DNA of 64,000 bases from CALMEC01 sp963706315 (GCA_963706315.1 CAVPMA010000019.1:124001-188000); one strand, 5' to 3'; positions 18,061 to 27,029 are shown, counted from the first letter of the stretch. Notes: generated by a model from the sequence alone, not told the origin. A program made the numbers and translations.

Positions 18061-19143
18061 TCAGGAATCTACCGTCAGCAGGCTCTTGGGGAAGTGCGTC
18101 AGCACCTGGGCACCGTCGGGGGTGACGAACAGCAGGTCCTCGATCCGCACCCCCCCGATTCCCTCCAGGTAGATGCCGGGCTCGATCGTCACGGTCATGC
18201 CGGCATCGATGAGGTCGGGGATCTCCTGGCGCGCCCACGGGCGCTCGTGCACCTGGAGGCCGACGCCGTGACCGAGGCCGTGGCGAAACGCGTCGCCGAG
18301 GCCCTCGGCGATGATGTGGTCGCGCGCGACCGCATCGAGCTCGCCCCCCGCGATGCCGGGCCGGACCGCCGCGACCGCGAGCTCCTGCGCGGCGAGGCAC
18401 ACCGCGTACGCCCGCTCGAGCTCCTCCGGCAGGGGCCCGGTGGCGAACGTGCGGGTGCAGTCCGATGCGTACCCGTCGACGATGGCGCCCATGTCGACGG
18501 TCACCAGGGTGTCGGGCGCGATCGGCTCGTCGGCGGGTACCGCGTGGGGCTGCGCCCCGCGCGGACCGGATGCGACGATGATGTCGAAGCTGGCGGACTC
18601 GGCGCCGGCCCGGCGCATGATCGCCTCGAGCTCCCACGCCACGTCGCGCTCGGTGCGGCCGCGGAACAGCCCGTCGGCGCACGCCGCGAAGGCCAGGTCG
18701 GCGATGTCGCTGGCCCGCGACATCGCGGCGACCTCCTCCGGCTCCTTGCGGATCCGCACGTCCTCGACGACGCCGCGGGTCGGCACGAGTTCGACTCCGG
18801 GGAGCTCGTCGACGAGCCGCTCGTGCCGCGCGACGCTCGTGTGCTCCGCCTCGAAGCCCACACGCCCGCCGGGCGCGACCGCGAGCAGCACCTCGAGCGC
18901 GCGCGCGAGCAGGTCGCGGCCGGCTTCGACCACCTCGACGCCGCGGGTGTCGCGGCGCGCGACCGACACGTAGCGGAAGTCGGTGAACAGCACCCGCCGG
19001 TCCGGCGCGAGCAGCACCACGCCGTTCGATCCGACGTACCCGCACGCGTAGCGCACGTTGACGAGGTTGGTCACGAGCATCGCGTCGACCCCGTCGTCGC
19101 GCAGGCGGGCCACGATGCGCTCCTGGCGCTCCTCGAACCTCAT
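18061..19143 (-). CDS. pepQ: Xaa-Pro peptidase, M24 family (PepQ-like)
   Basis: A pita-bread-fold metallopeptidase that releases residues before proline. The N-terminal creatinase-like domain (1-125) is followed by the catalytic domain with five metal ligands in view: Asp in VTVDMGAIVDGY, Asp in ASDCTRTFA, His in GLGHGVGLQVHE, Glu in TIEPGIYLEG and Glu in VRIEDLLFV. It has 360 residues. ATG at 19143 overlaps the aroQ stop. Both aminopeptidase P and prolidase annotation would fit. Confidence 0.9.
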   Translation of the reverse strand: MRFEERQERIVARLRDDGVDAMLVTNLVNVRYACGYVGSNGVVLLAPDRRVLFTDFRYVSVARRDTRGVEVVEAGRDLLARALEVLLAVAPGGRVGFEAEHTSVARHERLVDELPGVELVPTRGVVEDVRIRKEPEEVAAMSRASDIADLAFAACADGLFRGRTERDVAWELEAIMRRAGAESASFDIIVASGPRGAQPHAVPADEPIAPDTLVTVDMGAIVDGYASDCTRTFATGPLPEELERAYAVCLAAQELAVAAVRPGIAGGELDAVARDHIIAEGLGDAFRHGLGHGVGLQVHERPWARQEIPDLIDAGMTVTIEPGIYLEGIGGVRIEDLLFVTPDGAQVLTHFPKSLLTVDS

Positions 19144-19577
19144 GCGAGACGCGCCTTGAGAAGCTCGAGTGCCTCCCGGTAGCCGTCCGGGCCCTTGCCC
19201 CAGACGGCCGCGGCGGCGAGGTCGCGGATGACGGACACCCGCCGGTGCGGCTCCCGCTCCTCGACGTTGGAGAGGTGGACCTCGACGAACGGCACCCCGA
19301 GGGTCTCCAGCGCGTCGCGGATCGACCACTGGTAGTGCGTCCACGCGCCGGGGTTGACGACCACGCCGTCGACCGCGCCCAGCAGGCCGTGAACGTGCTC
19401 GAGGAACGCGCCCTCGTGGTTCGTCTGGAAGGTGGCGACGCTCATGCCGAGCTCCGCGCCCCACTCCCGCACTTTCGCCTCGAGCTCCGCGAGCGTGATC
19501 GTTCCGTAGTGCGCGGCGGGCCGGCGCCCCAGCATGTTGAGGTTCGGGCCGTGCAGGAGGGCGACGCGCAGCGCCAT
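19140..19577 (-). CDS. aroQ: 3-dehydroquinate dehydratase, type II
   Basis: Third step of the shikimate pathway: 3-dehydroquinate to 3-dehydroshikimate. The family motifs are GPNLNMLGRR, the catalytic Tyr in AAHYGTIT, FQTNHEGAFLEHVH, NPGAWTHYQWSIRDAL and VEVHLSNVEEREPHRR. It has 145 residues, as is usual for the dodecameric type II enzyme. The start overlaps the aroB stop (TGATG). Confidence 0.95.
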   Translation of the reverse strand: MALRVALLHGPNLNMLGRRPAAHYGTITLAELEAKVREWGAELGMSVATFQTNHEGAFLEHVHGLLGAVDGVVVNPGAWTHYQWSIRDALETLGVPFVEVHLSNVEEREPHRRVSVIRDLAAAAVWGKGPDGYREALELLKARLA

Positions 19578-20686
19578 CAGCTCGCCGGCTCCGGCCGGCG
19601 GAGCTCGTCGATCGCCTCGATCACGACCGCCGGGTCGGGGTCCTGCCGTAGGTGCACCCCGCCGGGCGCGTCGATCAGCACCATGTTGAGGGCGGCGGCG
19701 TCCGCCTTCTTGTCACGTCTCATCGCCGCAAGGATCGCAGACGTCTCCACGGAGGGATCCAGCCCGGTCGGGAGCCCGTGCCGGGCGAGAAGCGCCGCGG
19801 TGCGCTCGCGCCATCCGGCCGCGAGGCCGAGCTGGCGCTCCGAGATGCGCAGCGCCGCGAGCATCCCGAGCGAGATCGCCTCGCCGTGCAGGTACCGGTC
19901 GTAGCCGGCAGCGGCCTCGATGCCGTGGCCGACGGTGTGGCCGAGGTTGAGCGATGCGCGCACCCCGAGGTCGCGTTCGTCCTCCGCCACCACCCGGAGC
20001 TTGTGGCTGACGCAGCGTACGATGAGGTCGACGAGGGCCGCACGGGGCCCGGGCAGTTCCGGCCACGCCTCGACGTCTTCGAGCAGCGCGCCCCCTTCGA
20101 GCAGGCCGTACTTGACGACCTCAGCGAATCCGGCGGCGAGCTCCCGCCGCGGCAGGGTGTCGAGCACGTCGACGTCCATGACCACCAGCTCCGGCTGCCA
20201 GATGGCGCCGACGTAGTTCTTGCCCTCGGGCAGATCGACGCCGGTCTTGCCGCCGATCGCCGAGTCGACCATCGCGAGCAGCGTGGTGGGCACGTGCACC
20301 AGTCGCACGCCCCGCTGGTAGCTGGCGGCGAGGAAGCCGGCGAGGTCTCCCACCACGCCCCCGCCGACCGCGACGACGGTGTCGCTGCGGCGAATCCCCT
20401 CCGACGCGGCGTAGCGCGCGAGGCGTTCGAGCTCCCCGAGCTGCTTGGAGGGCTCGCCCGGGGCCACCGCTACCCGAACCGCCCGGAGGCCCCGCTCCGC
20501 GATCGCGCCGGCGACCGCCCCGGCGACGTCTGCGACCGCCGCGTCGTGGACGACCAGCGCCGACCCGGTCGCCTCGTCCGGCCAGACGTCCCCGATCCGG
20601 CCGAGAACCCCGGAGCCGACCAGCACCGGGAAGCGGCTGGAGCCGATCCGCGCGTCCAACTCGGCCTGGGCCCGGCGCGCGCTCAC
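19577..20686 (-). CDS. aroB: 3-dehydroquinate synthase
   Basis: NAD- and metal-dependent cyclisation of DAHP to 3-dehydroquinate. Visible: NAD-binding VVAVGGGVVGDLAGFLAASY, PTTLLAMVDSAIGGKTGVD, GKNYVGAI, metal ligands Glu in AGFAEVVKYG and His in NLGHTVGHGIE and YLHGEAIS. It has 369 residues. GTG at 20686 overlaps the aroK stop by four bases. Confidence 0.95.
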   Translation of the reverse strand: MSARRAQAELDARIGSSRFPVLVGSGVLGRIGDVWPDEATGSALVVHDAAVADVAGAVAGAIAERGLRAVRVAVAPGEPSKQLGELERLARYAASEGIRRSDTVVAVGGGVVGDLAGFLAASYQRGVRLVHVPTTLLAMVDSAIGGKTGVDLPEGKNYVGAIWQPELVVMDVDVLDTLPRRELAAGFAEVVKYGLLEGGALLEDVEAWPELPGPRAALVDLIVRCVSHKLRVVAEDERDLGVRASLNLGHTVGHGIEAAAGYDRYLHGEAISLGMLAALRISERQLGLAAGWRERTAALLARHGLPTGLDPSVETSAILAAMRRDKKADAAALNMVLIDAPGGVHLRQDPDPAVVIEAIDELRRPEPAS

Positions 20687-21204
20687 GAGGTCTGCCGTTC
20701 GCTCTGTACCCGGGCGAGCGTCCAGGCCGCCACCCGGGCCGCAACGTCGTCCGGGGTGTCGTCGGACGAGACCTCCAAGTCGGCCGCCTCGCGGTACACC
20801 GGCTCGCGCTCGGCCGCGCGCCGTTCGAACCGCTCGCGGTCGTTCGCCAGCGGCCGATCCGAGCCTTCGATCCTCCCCCATGCCACGTCGGTGTCGACGC
20901 GAAGCCAAACCACCCACGCCCGCCGGCGCAGCAGGTCGCGGGTCCGAGCGCTCCCCAGGGCTCCGCCGCCGAGTGCGAGCACCCCCGGCGGCTCACCCTG
21001 CACGATGTCGCGGATCACGTCCTCCTCGGTGCGCCGAAACCACAGCTCGCCACGTTTGGTGAAGATGTCGGGAATCGAGAGCTCGGCGCGCTCCTCGATC
21101 GCCCGGTCGGCATCCACAAAGCTCCAGCCGAGACGCTGGGCGGTTCGTCGGCCCACGACGGACTTGCCGGCTCCCATGTAGCCGGCGAGCGCGAGCCACC
21201 TCAA
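20683..21204 (-). CDS. aroK: Shikimate kinase
   Basis: Phosphorylates shikimate at O3 with ATP. The P-loop is LAGYMGAGKSVVGRR at residues 7-20, followed by the shikimate-binding DADRAIEER, FRRTEE and GGGALGS motifs, and the lid Arg in GSDRPL. It has 173 residues. The start is a TTG that overlaps the aroC stop (TTGA), consistent with the coupled junctions of the operon. Confidence 0.92.
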   Translation of the reverse strand: MRWLALAGYMGAGKSVVGRRTAQRLGWSFVDADRAIEERAELSIPDIFTKRGELWFRRTEEDVIRDIVQGEPPGVLALGGGALGSARTRDLLRRRAWVVWLRVDTDVAWGRIEGSDRPLANDRERFERRAAEREPVYREAADLEVSSDDTPDDVAARVAAWTLARVQSERQTS

Positions 21205-22361
21205 GCCGTGAGCTCGGCCCGGTATCGATCGACAGCGGCCTCGAGCTGCGCGAGCGTGTCACCCCCGAACTTCTCGACGAGCGCCTGCGCGAGCACGAAT
21301 GCGACGGCCGCCTCCCCCACCACCGCGGCGGCGGGCACCGCGCAGATGTCCGAACGCTCCTTGAACGCCTTGCGGGCTTCCTTCGTCGCGATGTCGACGG
21401 AGGCGAGCGGCCTGGTGAGCGTGGAGATCGGCTTCATGACGGCGCGCACGAGCAGCGGCTCGCCGTGGGTCATGCCGCCCTCCAGCCCGCCGGAGCGGTT
21501 GGTGCGGCGGTAGTAGCCGCGCTCCTCGCTCCAGAAGATCTCGTCGTGAGACTCGCTGCCGGGCAGCCGCCCCAGCTCGAACCCAGCGCCCAGCTCGACG
21601 CCCTTGATCGCCTGGATGGAGAGCATCGCGTGCCCGAGCCGGCCGTCGAGCCGGGTGTCCTGGCTCACGTGCGAGCCGAGGCCGGGGATGAGCCCGAACG
21701 CCCAGACCTCGAAGACGCCCCCGAGCGTGTCGTGGCGCTGTCCCGCCGCCTTGATCGCCGCCTTCATGCGCTCGGAGGCCTCCTTGTCGAGGCAGCGGAC
21801 GGGGCTGTCGTCGACCCCTTCGAAGTCCTCGAGCACCAGGTCGTCGCGCAGGGGGACGGCCACTTCCCCGATTCGCACGACATGGCTTCGAAGCTCGATG
21901 CCGAACCGCCGCAGCAGGGCCTTGGCGACCGCGCCGGCGGCGACCCTGGCCGCGGTCTCCCGCGCGCTGGCCCGCTCGAGGATGTTGCGGAGGTCCTTGG
22001 TGCCGTACTTCTGCATGCCCGCCAGGTCGGCGTGGCCGGGTCGCGGAAGGGTGATCGGCGCGACGTCCTCCGCCGGCTCCCAGATGGCCATGCGGTCGCG
22101 CTCCCAGTTCGGGAAGTCGAGGTTCGCGATCTCGAGGGCGAGGGGGCTGCCGAGCGTCACCCCGTGCCGGATGCCCGACTTGACCTGCACGCGATCGCGC
22201 TCGATCTTCATCCGGCCGCCGCGGCCGTAGCCGAGCTGCCGGCGCGCGAGGTCGCCGTCCAGGTCATCGGGAGTCAGGGGCAGCCCGGCGGGCAGGCCCT
22301 CGATGAGGGCGATCAGCGCAGGCCCGTGGGACTCCCCCGCCGTTCGGTACGTCAGGGGCAC
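21201..22361 (-). CDS. aroC: Chorismate synthase
   Basis: Converts EPSP to chorismate using reduced FMN. Motifs: YRTAGESHGPAL at the N-terminus, RRQLGYGRGGRMKIERD, SGIRHGVTLGSPLAL, RPGHADLAG, RASARETAARVAAGAVAK and SGGLEGGMTHGEPL. It has 386 residues. GTG at 22361 lies 7 bases after a -10-like TAGACT, and no Shine-Dalgarno sequence is present, so the operon probably starts with a leaderless aroC message. Confidence 0.95.
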   Translation of the reverse strand: MPLTYRTAGESHGPALIALIEGLPAGLPLTPDDLDGDLARRQLGYGRGGRMKIERDRVQVKSGIRHGVTLGSPLALEIANLDFPNWERDRMAIWEPAEDVAPITLPRPGHADLAGMQKYGTKDLRNILERASARETAARVAAGAVAKALLRRFGIELRSHVVRIGEVAVPLRDDLVLEDFEGVDDSPVRCLDKEASERMKAAIKAAGQRHDTLGGVFEVWAFGLIPGLGSHVSQDTRLDGRLGHAMLSIQAIKGVELGAGFELGRLPGSESHDEIFWSEERGYYRRTNRSGGLEGGMTHGEPLLVRAVMKPISTLTRPLASVDIATKEARKAFKERSDICAVPAAAVVGEAAVAFVLAQALVEKFGGDTLAQLEAAVDRYRAELTA

Positions 22362-22368
22362 ATTCCAA

Positions 22369-22374
22369 AGTCTA
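22369..22374 (-). promoter_or_regulatory. Candidate -10 of the aroC operon (leaderless)
   Basis: TAGACT on the minus strand (22374-22369) ends 7 bases before the aroC GTG. It lies just downstream of the hairpin that ends the pilus operon. Confidence 0.4.
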
Positions 22375-22394
22375 CAGGCAGCCCGAAATGACGA

Positions 22395-22414
22395 CGGGGC
22401 GCCGAAGCGCCCCG
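22395..22414 (-). terminator. Hairpin between the pilus assembly operon and aroC
   Basis: An 8-bp GC stem (CGGGGCGC / GCGCCCCG). On the transcribed minus strand the loop is TTCG closed by C-G, the extra-stable tetraloop. No U-tract follows. Confidence 0.6.
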
Positions 22415-22442
22415 CCAGAACCGCGATCTCGGCGAGTGTCGG

Positions 22443-23120
22443 TCAGACGCTCGGCGTGATTCCGGTGACCTTCACGACGTAGCTCGCGCCCGTCGTGGGG
22501 TTGGAGAGGGTGATCGACTCCCCGACCGCGATCTCCACCTCGGTGCCGCCGCCGGGAAGGCTCCCGGAGTTGAGCTTGAGGGTGGCCTTGGTCGCGCTGA
22601 TCGCCTTGACGGTGAACTGCGGACTCGATGCGGGGACCTGGTCGCCAACCCGTGCGTTCGCCACTTCTCCGGAGACGTCGAGGCTGGCGACGTACTGGGT
22701 CGCCACCGGCGTCGGCGTCGAGGTGGCCGCGGCCGAGCCGGAGGACGTGCCACCGGTCGTGGTGGTCGGCGTCGTCGTGGTCACGGGGACCGACGTGATC
22801 GGCGTCGAGGTGACCGGCGTGGTCGCAACCGGTTCCGGCTTGACGGTCGGGTCGACGAAGATCTTCACCGCCCGCCCCTTGGGGAACTGGTCGTAGCCCC
22901 GAAGCGTCTCCAGGGTGTTGGCCGGGTCGCTCGCCGCGTAGCTTCCCAGCGCGCTCGAGGCGCTCGGGGTCGCTGGCGCCGGGGCCGCGGCGGCGGGAGC
23001 CGCCGAGCCGGAGCTCGGCGAGGACTCCGCTGCCGTGTATCCGCTTCCGCCGCAGCCTGCGACGAAGCCGGCGCAGGCGAGCACCGATGCGAGCGTGCCG
23101 AACATCCGTGCGCGGCTCAT
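22443..23120 (-). CDS. Predicted lipoprotein of the pilus assembly operon (PilP position)
   Basis: A lipoprotein signal peptide with lipobox LACAGFVAGC (Cys near 23) is followed by a long Ala/Ser/Pro/Thr linker and a C-terminal beta domain (about 150-225: FTVKAISATKATLKLNSG, VEIAVGESITLSN, ASYVVKVTGITPSV). It follows pilO with an ATGA overlap, the place PilP has in proteobacterial pilMNOP clusters. PilP is also an inner-membrane lipoprotein with a C-terminal beta domain, so an analogous role bridging PilN/PilO to the envelope is inferred; sequence similarity to PilP is not evident. Confidence 0.6.
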   Translation of the reverse strand: MSRARMFGTLASVLACAGFVAGCGGSGYTAAESSPSSGSAAPAAAAPAPATPSASSALGSYAASDPANTLETLRGYDQFPKGRAVKIFVDPTVKPEPVATTPVTSTPITSVPVTTTTPTTTTGGTSSGSAAATSTPTPVATQYVASLDVSGEVANARVGDQVPASSPQFTVKAISATKATLKLNSGSLPGGGTEVEIAVGESITLSNPTTGASYVVKVTGITPSV

Positions 23121-23788
23121 GATGTACCTCCGGGGTTGGTGCTTGGCGCGGCCGTCTGCTGTTCGCCCGCCGCACCGCCCGCGGTGCGGCTGAAGGCCAC
23201 GATCGTGATCGAGGCGGACACCTTGCCGCTCGAGTTGGATGTCGTCGAGCTGCCGGTCGTGGACGAGTCGGCGTCAGGCGTGAGGTCTGCCTTGGTCACG
23301 GCGAGCATCCGGCCCTTGACGTGGAGCCTTCCGCGGCCGTCGACGTTGACGCGGTTGTGCATCCGGTAGAGGAAGTCCTGGACGTCCAGGTACTTGCCGG
23401 TCACCGCGACGGTGAAGGGCGTGCCGGTCACGCCGGCATAGTCCGTGGACTCCGCGGAGGTCACCTCGCCGAGTTCGACGCCGGACTGCTTGGCGATCGC
23501 CTCGATCTGGAGGATGAGCACCGGGATGTCCTCGGAGTAGGGGTAGGCCTTGGCGAGCAGGAGCTCGTCCGCCAGGGCGACCTTCCTCGGCTTCGACGCC
23601 TGGGCGGTCAACCGCTGGAGCTGCGACTGGAGGTCCTCGACGGTGGTCTGCGCCTCCTTGGTCGCCTGCTTCTTCGCCGTGAGGTCGGCTCGCGCCGGCT
23701 TCACGTAGAACCAGAAGATCCCGCCGATCAGGGCGATCACGCCGATCAGGATGAGAAGTGTGCTGTCGCGCTTGCTGAGCTTGCTCAT
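23117..23788 (-). CDS. pilO: Type IV pilus assembly protein PilO
   Basis: A bitopic membrane protein: short cytoplasmic tail (SKLSKRDS), one membrane helix (TLLILIGVIALIGGIFWFYV), a coiled coil (residues 35-65), and a ferredoxin-like domain with PVLILQIEAIAKQSGVELGE and YLDVQDFLYRMHNRV. PilO pairs with PilN to form the alignment subcomplex between the PilM ring and the outer machinery. It has 223 residues, ending in a Ser/Thr/Gly-rich tail. Start and stop overlap its neighbours by four bases. Confidence 0.85.
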   Translation of the reverse strand: MSKLSKRDSTLLILIGVIALIGGIFWFYVKPARADLTAKKQATKEAQTTVEDLQSQLQRLTAQASKPRKVALADELLLAKAYPYSEDIPVLILQIEAIAKQSGVELGEVTSAESTDYAGVTGTPFTVAVTGKYLDVQDFLYRMHNRVNVDGRGRLHVKGRMLAVTKADLTPDADSSTTGSSTTSNSSGKVSASITIVAFSRTAGGAAGEQQTAAPSTNPGGTS

Positions 23789-24468
23789 GGCTGTGGTGTC
23801 GGGGTCGCGGTGGACTGGGTCGTTGCCGTGGCGGGGCGAACCTCGGTGCCGAAGATCGAGTCGTCGACCGGAATCTCGACGGTGAAGTCGTACGCCGTCA
23901 CCGTCGTGTCAGTTCCCTCGTGCGGCGTGATGCCGGCCGAGAGGCGAGGCTCGACGAAGCCGGGGATGCCGTTGAGGCGGGACACGAAGAGCGCCGCGTT
24001 GATGCGGCTCGTCGCGCTGGCCTCGATCGTGATGGCCGCGGGCCGCTTGGCAGCCGGCGAGGCCGTTGCCGCGGTCTGGACATCCGATGTCGGTGTCGTG
24101 ACCGACAGGGACCTGAGCCACACCCCGGACGGTGCGACCCGCGCGAGGCGGACCATCACCGTCGACCAGTTGACGCGTGCGACCGCGAGGCCGCTCACGA
24201 GCGCCTTGTCGGTGTCGTACGTGCTGATCTGGGTCGTGTTCTTGCTCTTCACCTGCGCGATCTGCGCGGTCAGCGTCTGGGACTGGGCCTCCAGGTCCGT
24301 GATCTTCGCCTGCTCGACGTCGACCTGGCCGTGGATGCTGTGTCCCCAGTAGCCGAGCGCGAGGGCGCCGACGAGGATCCCGACGCCCGCCGCGTGGAGC
24401 GGGGTGAACTTGAGGCTCTCGCGTTCCCGCTTACGGCGGTCAGCTGGAAGTAGGTTGACTGCTCTCAT
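23785..24468 (-). CDS. pilN: Type IV pilus assembly protein PilN
   Basis: The N-terminus MRAVNLLPAD is the conserved PilN peptide that docks onto PilM (family form INLLP). It is followed by a membrane helix (GVGILVGALALGYWG), a coiled coil (about 50-85) and a periplasmic-type domain with SGVWLRSLSV. It has 227 residues. ATG at 24468 overlaps the pilM stop (ATGA). Confidence 0.88.
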   Translation of the reverse strand: MRAVNLLPADRRKRERESLKFTPLHAAGVGILVGALALGYWGHSIHGQVDVEQAKITDLEAQSQTLTAQIAQVKSKNTTQISTYDTDKALVSGLAVARVNWSTVMVRLARVAPSGVWLRSLSVTTPTSDVQTAATASPAAKRPAAITIEASATSRINAALFVSRLNGIPGFVEPRLSAGITPHEGTDTTVTAYDFTVEIPVDDSIFGTEVRPATATTQSTATPTPQP

Positions 24469-25514
24469 GACTCCTCCGGCGCATCCAGCGCCAAGCCGAC
24501 GGCGACCGCCGCTCGTGTCGCGACGTCGAGTGACAGATCGGCAGCTCGGGTGAGGTTCTGAAGGGGGTTGCCGATTTCGACTTCGAGGCCCAGCGCCTGT
24601 TGCACGTAGCGATCGAGGCCGGAGCACAGCGCGGTGCCGCCGGAGAGCACCAGCCGGTCAACCGGCCGGGCGAACTCCTGCGAGCGGTAGAAGTCGATTG
24701 TGCGCCCGATCTCCTGCACCAGCGGCCGCACCGCGAGCGCCAGCGCATGGCGGACCCGGGTGACCGTCGCCTGGTCCCAGCCGGGCGGGACGTCGCCGAG
24801 CAGACCGCAGGCGGCCTTGAGCGCCTCCGCCTCATGGGCGGCGAGGCCCGTCTGGTCGGCCACGGCGTTCGTGAGGTCCACGCCGCCGAGCCCGACGAGC
24901 CGGGTGAACTGGCTCGTGCGGTCGACCGCCACGACGATGTTCGTCGCGCCGGCGCCGATGTGGCACAGCACGTGGGCACCCTCGTGGTCGCTCGGCGCGG
25001 TCGGCACGAGCGAGCGGATGAGCGCGAACGCCTCGAGGTCGATTCCCTCGACGCGGAGCCCTGCCCGGCGCACGGCCGAGACGAGGGTGTCGATCATCTC
25101 GCGGTGCGCGGCGACGACGACGAGCCGCTGACGCGGGCCCGACTCGTCCTCGAACCAGCCGACGGGCTGGAAGTCGATGATGGCCTGCTCAGGCGGGATC
25201 GGGATGTGATCGGCCGCCTCGAGCTCCACCATCTGCCGCATCTCCTCGGGATCGCTGAGGGCGGGCATCTCGATGGTGCGCACCACGACCCGCTGGTTCG
25301 CGACGCCGAGACGCACGGCTCTGCCGCTAAACTTGGCGTCCCGCCAGAACCGCTTGATGTGGTTCGCGAGGTCAACCGGCTCGGCAACCTCACCGTCGAC
25401 CACGAGGCCCTCGGGGAGGTCCTCGACGGCGGCGCGGGAGAGGTTCCGGCCATCCTTGATCTCAGCACCGGCGATGGCGCTCGATCCGATGTCCAGTGCT
25501 ACGACGGTACTCAT
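24465..25514 (-). CDS. pilM: Type IV pilus assembly ATPase-fold protein PilM
   Basis: A cytoplasmic actin/FtsA-like protein that recruits PilN. Motifs: phosphate-1 loop VALDIGSSAIAGAEI, YRSQEF and LSGGTALCSGLDRYV near the C-terminus, and HIGAGATNIVV in the middle. It has 349 residues. An AAGGA sequence lies 10 bases before ATG 25514. The gene follows pilD after 47 bases. Confidence 0.9.
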   Translation of the reverse strand: MSTVVALDIGSSAIAGAEIKDGRNLSRAAVEDLPEGLVVDGEVAEPVDLANHIKRFWRDAKFSGRAVRLGVANQRVVVRTIEMPALSDPEEMRQMVELEAADHIPIPPEQAIIDFQPVGWFEDESGPRQRLVVVAAHREMIDTLVSAVRRAGLRVEGIDLEAFALIRSLVPTAPSDHEGAHVLCHIGAGATNIVVAVDRTSQFTRLVGLGGVDLTNAVADQTGLAAHEAEALKAACGLLGDVPPGWDQATVTRVRHALALAVRPLVQEIGRTIDFYRSQEFARPVDRLVLSGGTALCSGLDRYVQQALGLEVEIGNPLQNLTRAADLSLDVATRAAVAVGLALDAPEES

Positions 25515-25561
25515 CAGGCGACGTCCTTGTGGTTCAGGGGTGGTGAGGAAGCTCCGCCGGG

Positions 25562-26329
25562 CTATCCGAGCCGGTCGGTGTACCAGGTGATCAGAGTCGG
25601 GCCGGCCCAGAGCGCGATCAGCGCCCCGGCGGCGAGGAAGGGTCCGAACGGGACCGCGGTCTTGCGTGCACCACGCCCGTTGCGGGCGATCAGCGTGACG
25701 CCGATGACCGAGCCGGCGAAGAACGCGATTGCCAACGCCGGGATGACGGAAGCGCCGAGGACGGCGCCGAGCAGGAGGGCGAGCTTGACATCGCCGAACC
25801 CCATTCCGCGGGGGTAGACGAGCCACAGGACGCCGAGGAACGCGGCTGCGCCGGCGGCGCCGATGACGGGCACCCACCAGCGACTCGGATCGTGGAGCAC
25901 CGCGAACACCAGGGCGACCGCGGCGGCCGGGAGAACGACGATGTTCGGGATGAGCTTGTGCTCGAGGTCGATGACCACGACCGGCACGAGCGCGAGGGCC
26001 ATGACGAGCACCGCGAGGCCGCGCCAGTTCGCGCCGAAGGCGACGATGGCGGCGGCCGCGAGGGCGCCACTGGCGAGCTCGAGAGCCGGGTAGCGCCACG
26101 AGATCGGCTGGCGGCAGGAGCTGCACCTGCGGCCGAGGGCGAGCCACGAGACGACCGGAATGTTCTCGTACCAGGCGAGCTGGTGGTCGCACGCCGTGCA
26201 GTGGGACCTCGGCGTCACGAGCGACTGCTCCCGCGGCCAGCGGTAGGTGAGCACGCTGAAGAACGAGCCCATCGCCATGCCGAACAGGGCAGCGGCCGTC
26301 GCCCAGAACCAGAGCGGAGTCTCGCTCAT
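25562..26329 (-). CDS. pilD: Prepilin peptidase / N-methyltransferase
   Basis: Aspartic membrane protease that cleaves the class III leader of prepilins and methylates the new N-terminal Phe. The cytosolic zinc motif has two CxxC pairs (CTACDHQ and CSSCRQP). The catalytic Asp residues are in VVVIDLEHKLIPN and GFGDVKLALLLGAVLG. Several hydrophobic helices span the 255 residues. A WhiG-type promoter lies about 65 bases upstream, so pilD is the first gene of pilD-pilM-pilN-pilO-lipoprotein. Confidence 0.93.
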   Translation of the reverse strand: MSETPLWFWATAAALFGMAMGSFFSVLTYRWPREQSLVTPRSHCTACDHQLAWYENIPVVSWLALGRRCSSCRQPISWRYPALELASGALAAAAIVAFGANWRGLAVLVMALALVPVVVIDLEHKLIPNIVVLPAAAVALVFAVLHDPSRWWVPVIGAAGAAAFLGVLWLVYPRGMGFGDVKLALLLGAVLGASVIPALAIAFFAGSVIGVTLIARNGRGARKTAVPFGPFLAAGALIALWAGPTLITWYTDRLG

Positions 26330-26394
26330 CGAACCGGGCGTCCCGCCGACCGCACGAATGCGGGCTGATGTGAGGTGTTGGCCATTCCTGATGG

Positions 26395-26422
26395 TGATCG
26401 GCATCCACCCGGTGCGACTTAA
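26395..26422 (-). promoter_or_regulatory. Sigma-28/WhiG-type promoter of pilD operon
   Basis: TTAAG (26422-26418), 15-base spacer, GCCGATCA (26402-26395). Predicted 5' leader to the pilD ATG is about 60 bases. Confidence 0.7.
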
Positions 26423-26438
26423 CATCCCGCAAATGAAT

Positions 26439-26460
26439 CGGGCCCGCCGAAGCGGGCCCG
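26439..26460 (-). terminator. Terminator hairpin after pilin 1
   Basis: A 9-bp stem CGGGCCCGC / GCGGGCCCG with a TTCG loop on the transcribed strand, 28 bases after the pilin stop; no U-tract. Confidence 0.65.
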
Positions 26461-26487
26461 AGTGGCACATGATGATGACGGCGAGCT

Positions 26488-26955
26488 TTACCAGCTCGCG
26501 CAGGGGGTGACGCCATCCGGCTCCGTACACGTCTTGTAGACGGTCGGGACGCGGGTGTAGTCGCGGTCGAAACGGTACATCCGACCGGAGTTGCTCTGGG
26601 TCTCGATGACATGACCCTGAGCGCTGACGCTCGCGATCTTGATCTCGTTGTTCCGCACGAGCGGAACGCCGGCCCACGTCGAGTCCCGCCAGGTGTAGGC
26701 AGACTCGATCGCCGCCATCTGAGCCGGATCCGCGCCGGTAAACGTGCCGTTCTGCTCCTCGTAGTACGTCTCGAGGGCAATGGCGCCGTTGCGGAGAGCC
26801 GACTTGGCGGCGGCATCCTGCGCACCCTTCTTCTGGCCAAGGAAGGCCGGAATCGCAATCGCGGCGAGGACACCGATGATCAGGACCACGACCAAGAGCT
26901 CGATGAGCGTGAAGCCACCCTGCTGCGTCCGTCGACGAATCGTCGGTGTGGACAT
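26488..26955 (-). CDS. Type IV pilin 1 (major or minor pilin)
   Basis: The class III leader MSTPTIRRRTQQGG is followed by the mature N-terminus FTLIELLVVVLIIGVLAAIA, with Glu5 present. The conserved helix continues IPAFLGQKKGAQDAAAKSALRN. The C-terminal domain has two cysteines (YKTCTEP and PCASW), forming a likely disulphide loop. It has 155 residues. It differs from the twin pilins downstream in the distal half, so it may be a minor pilin or a second filament subunit. It has its own WhiG-type promoter and hairpin terminator. Confidence 0.92.
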   Translation of the reverse strand: MSTPTIRRRTQQGGFTLIELLVVVLIIGVLAAIAIPAFLGQKKGAQDAAAKSALRNGAIALETYYEEQNGTFTGADPAQMAAIESAYTWRDSTWAGVPLVRNNEIKIASVSAQGHVIETQSNSGRMYRFDRDYTRVPTVYKTCTEPDGVTPCASW

Positions 26956-27029
26956 TGGTCGCTAACTCCCTGTGAAGAGGACAAGTTGAATGAAACGAGC
27001 CCGTGAAGATCTCACGAACCTCCAATTAT

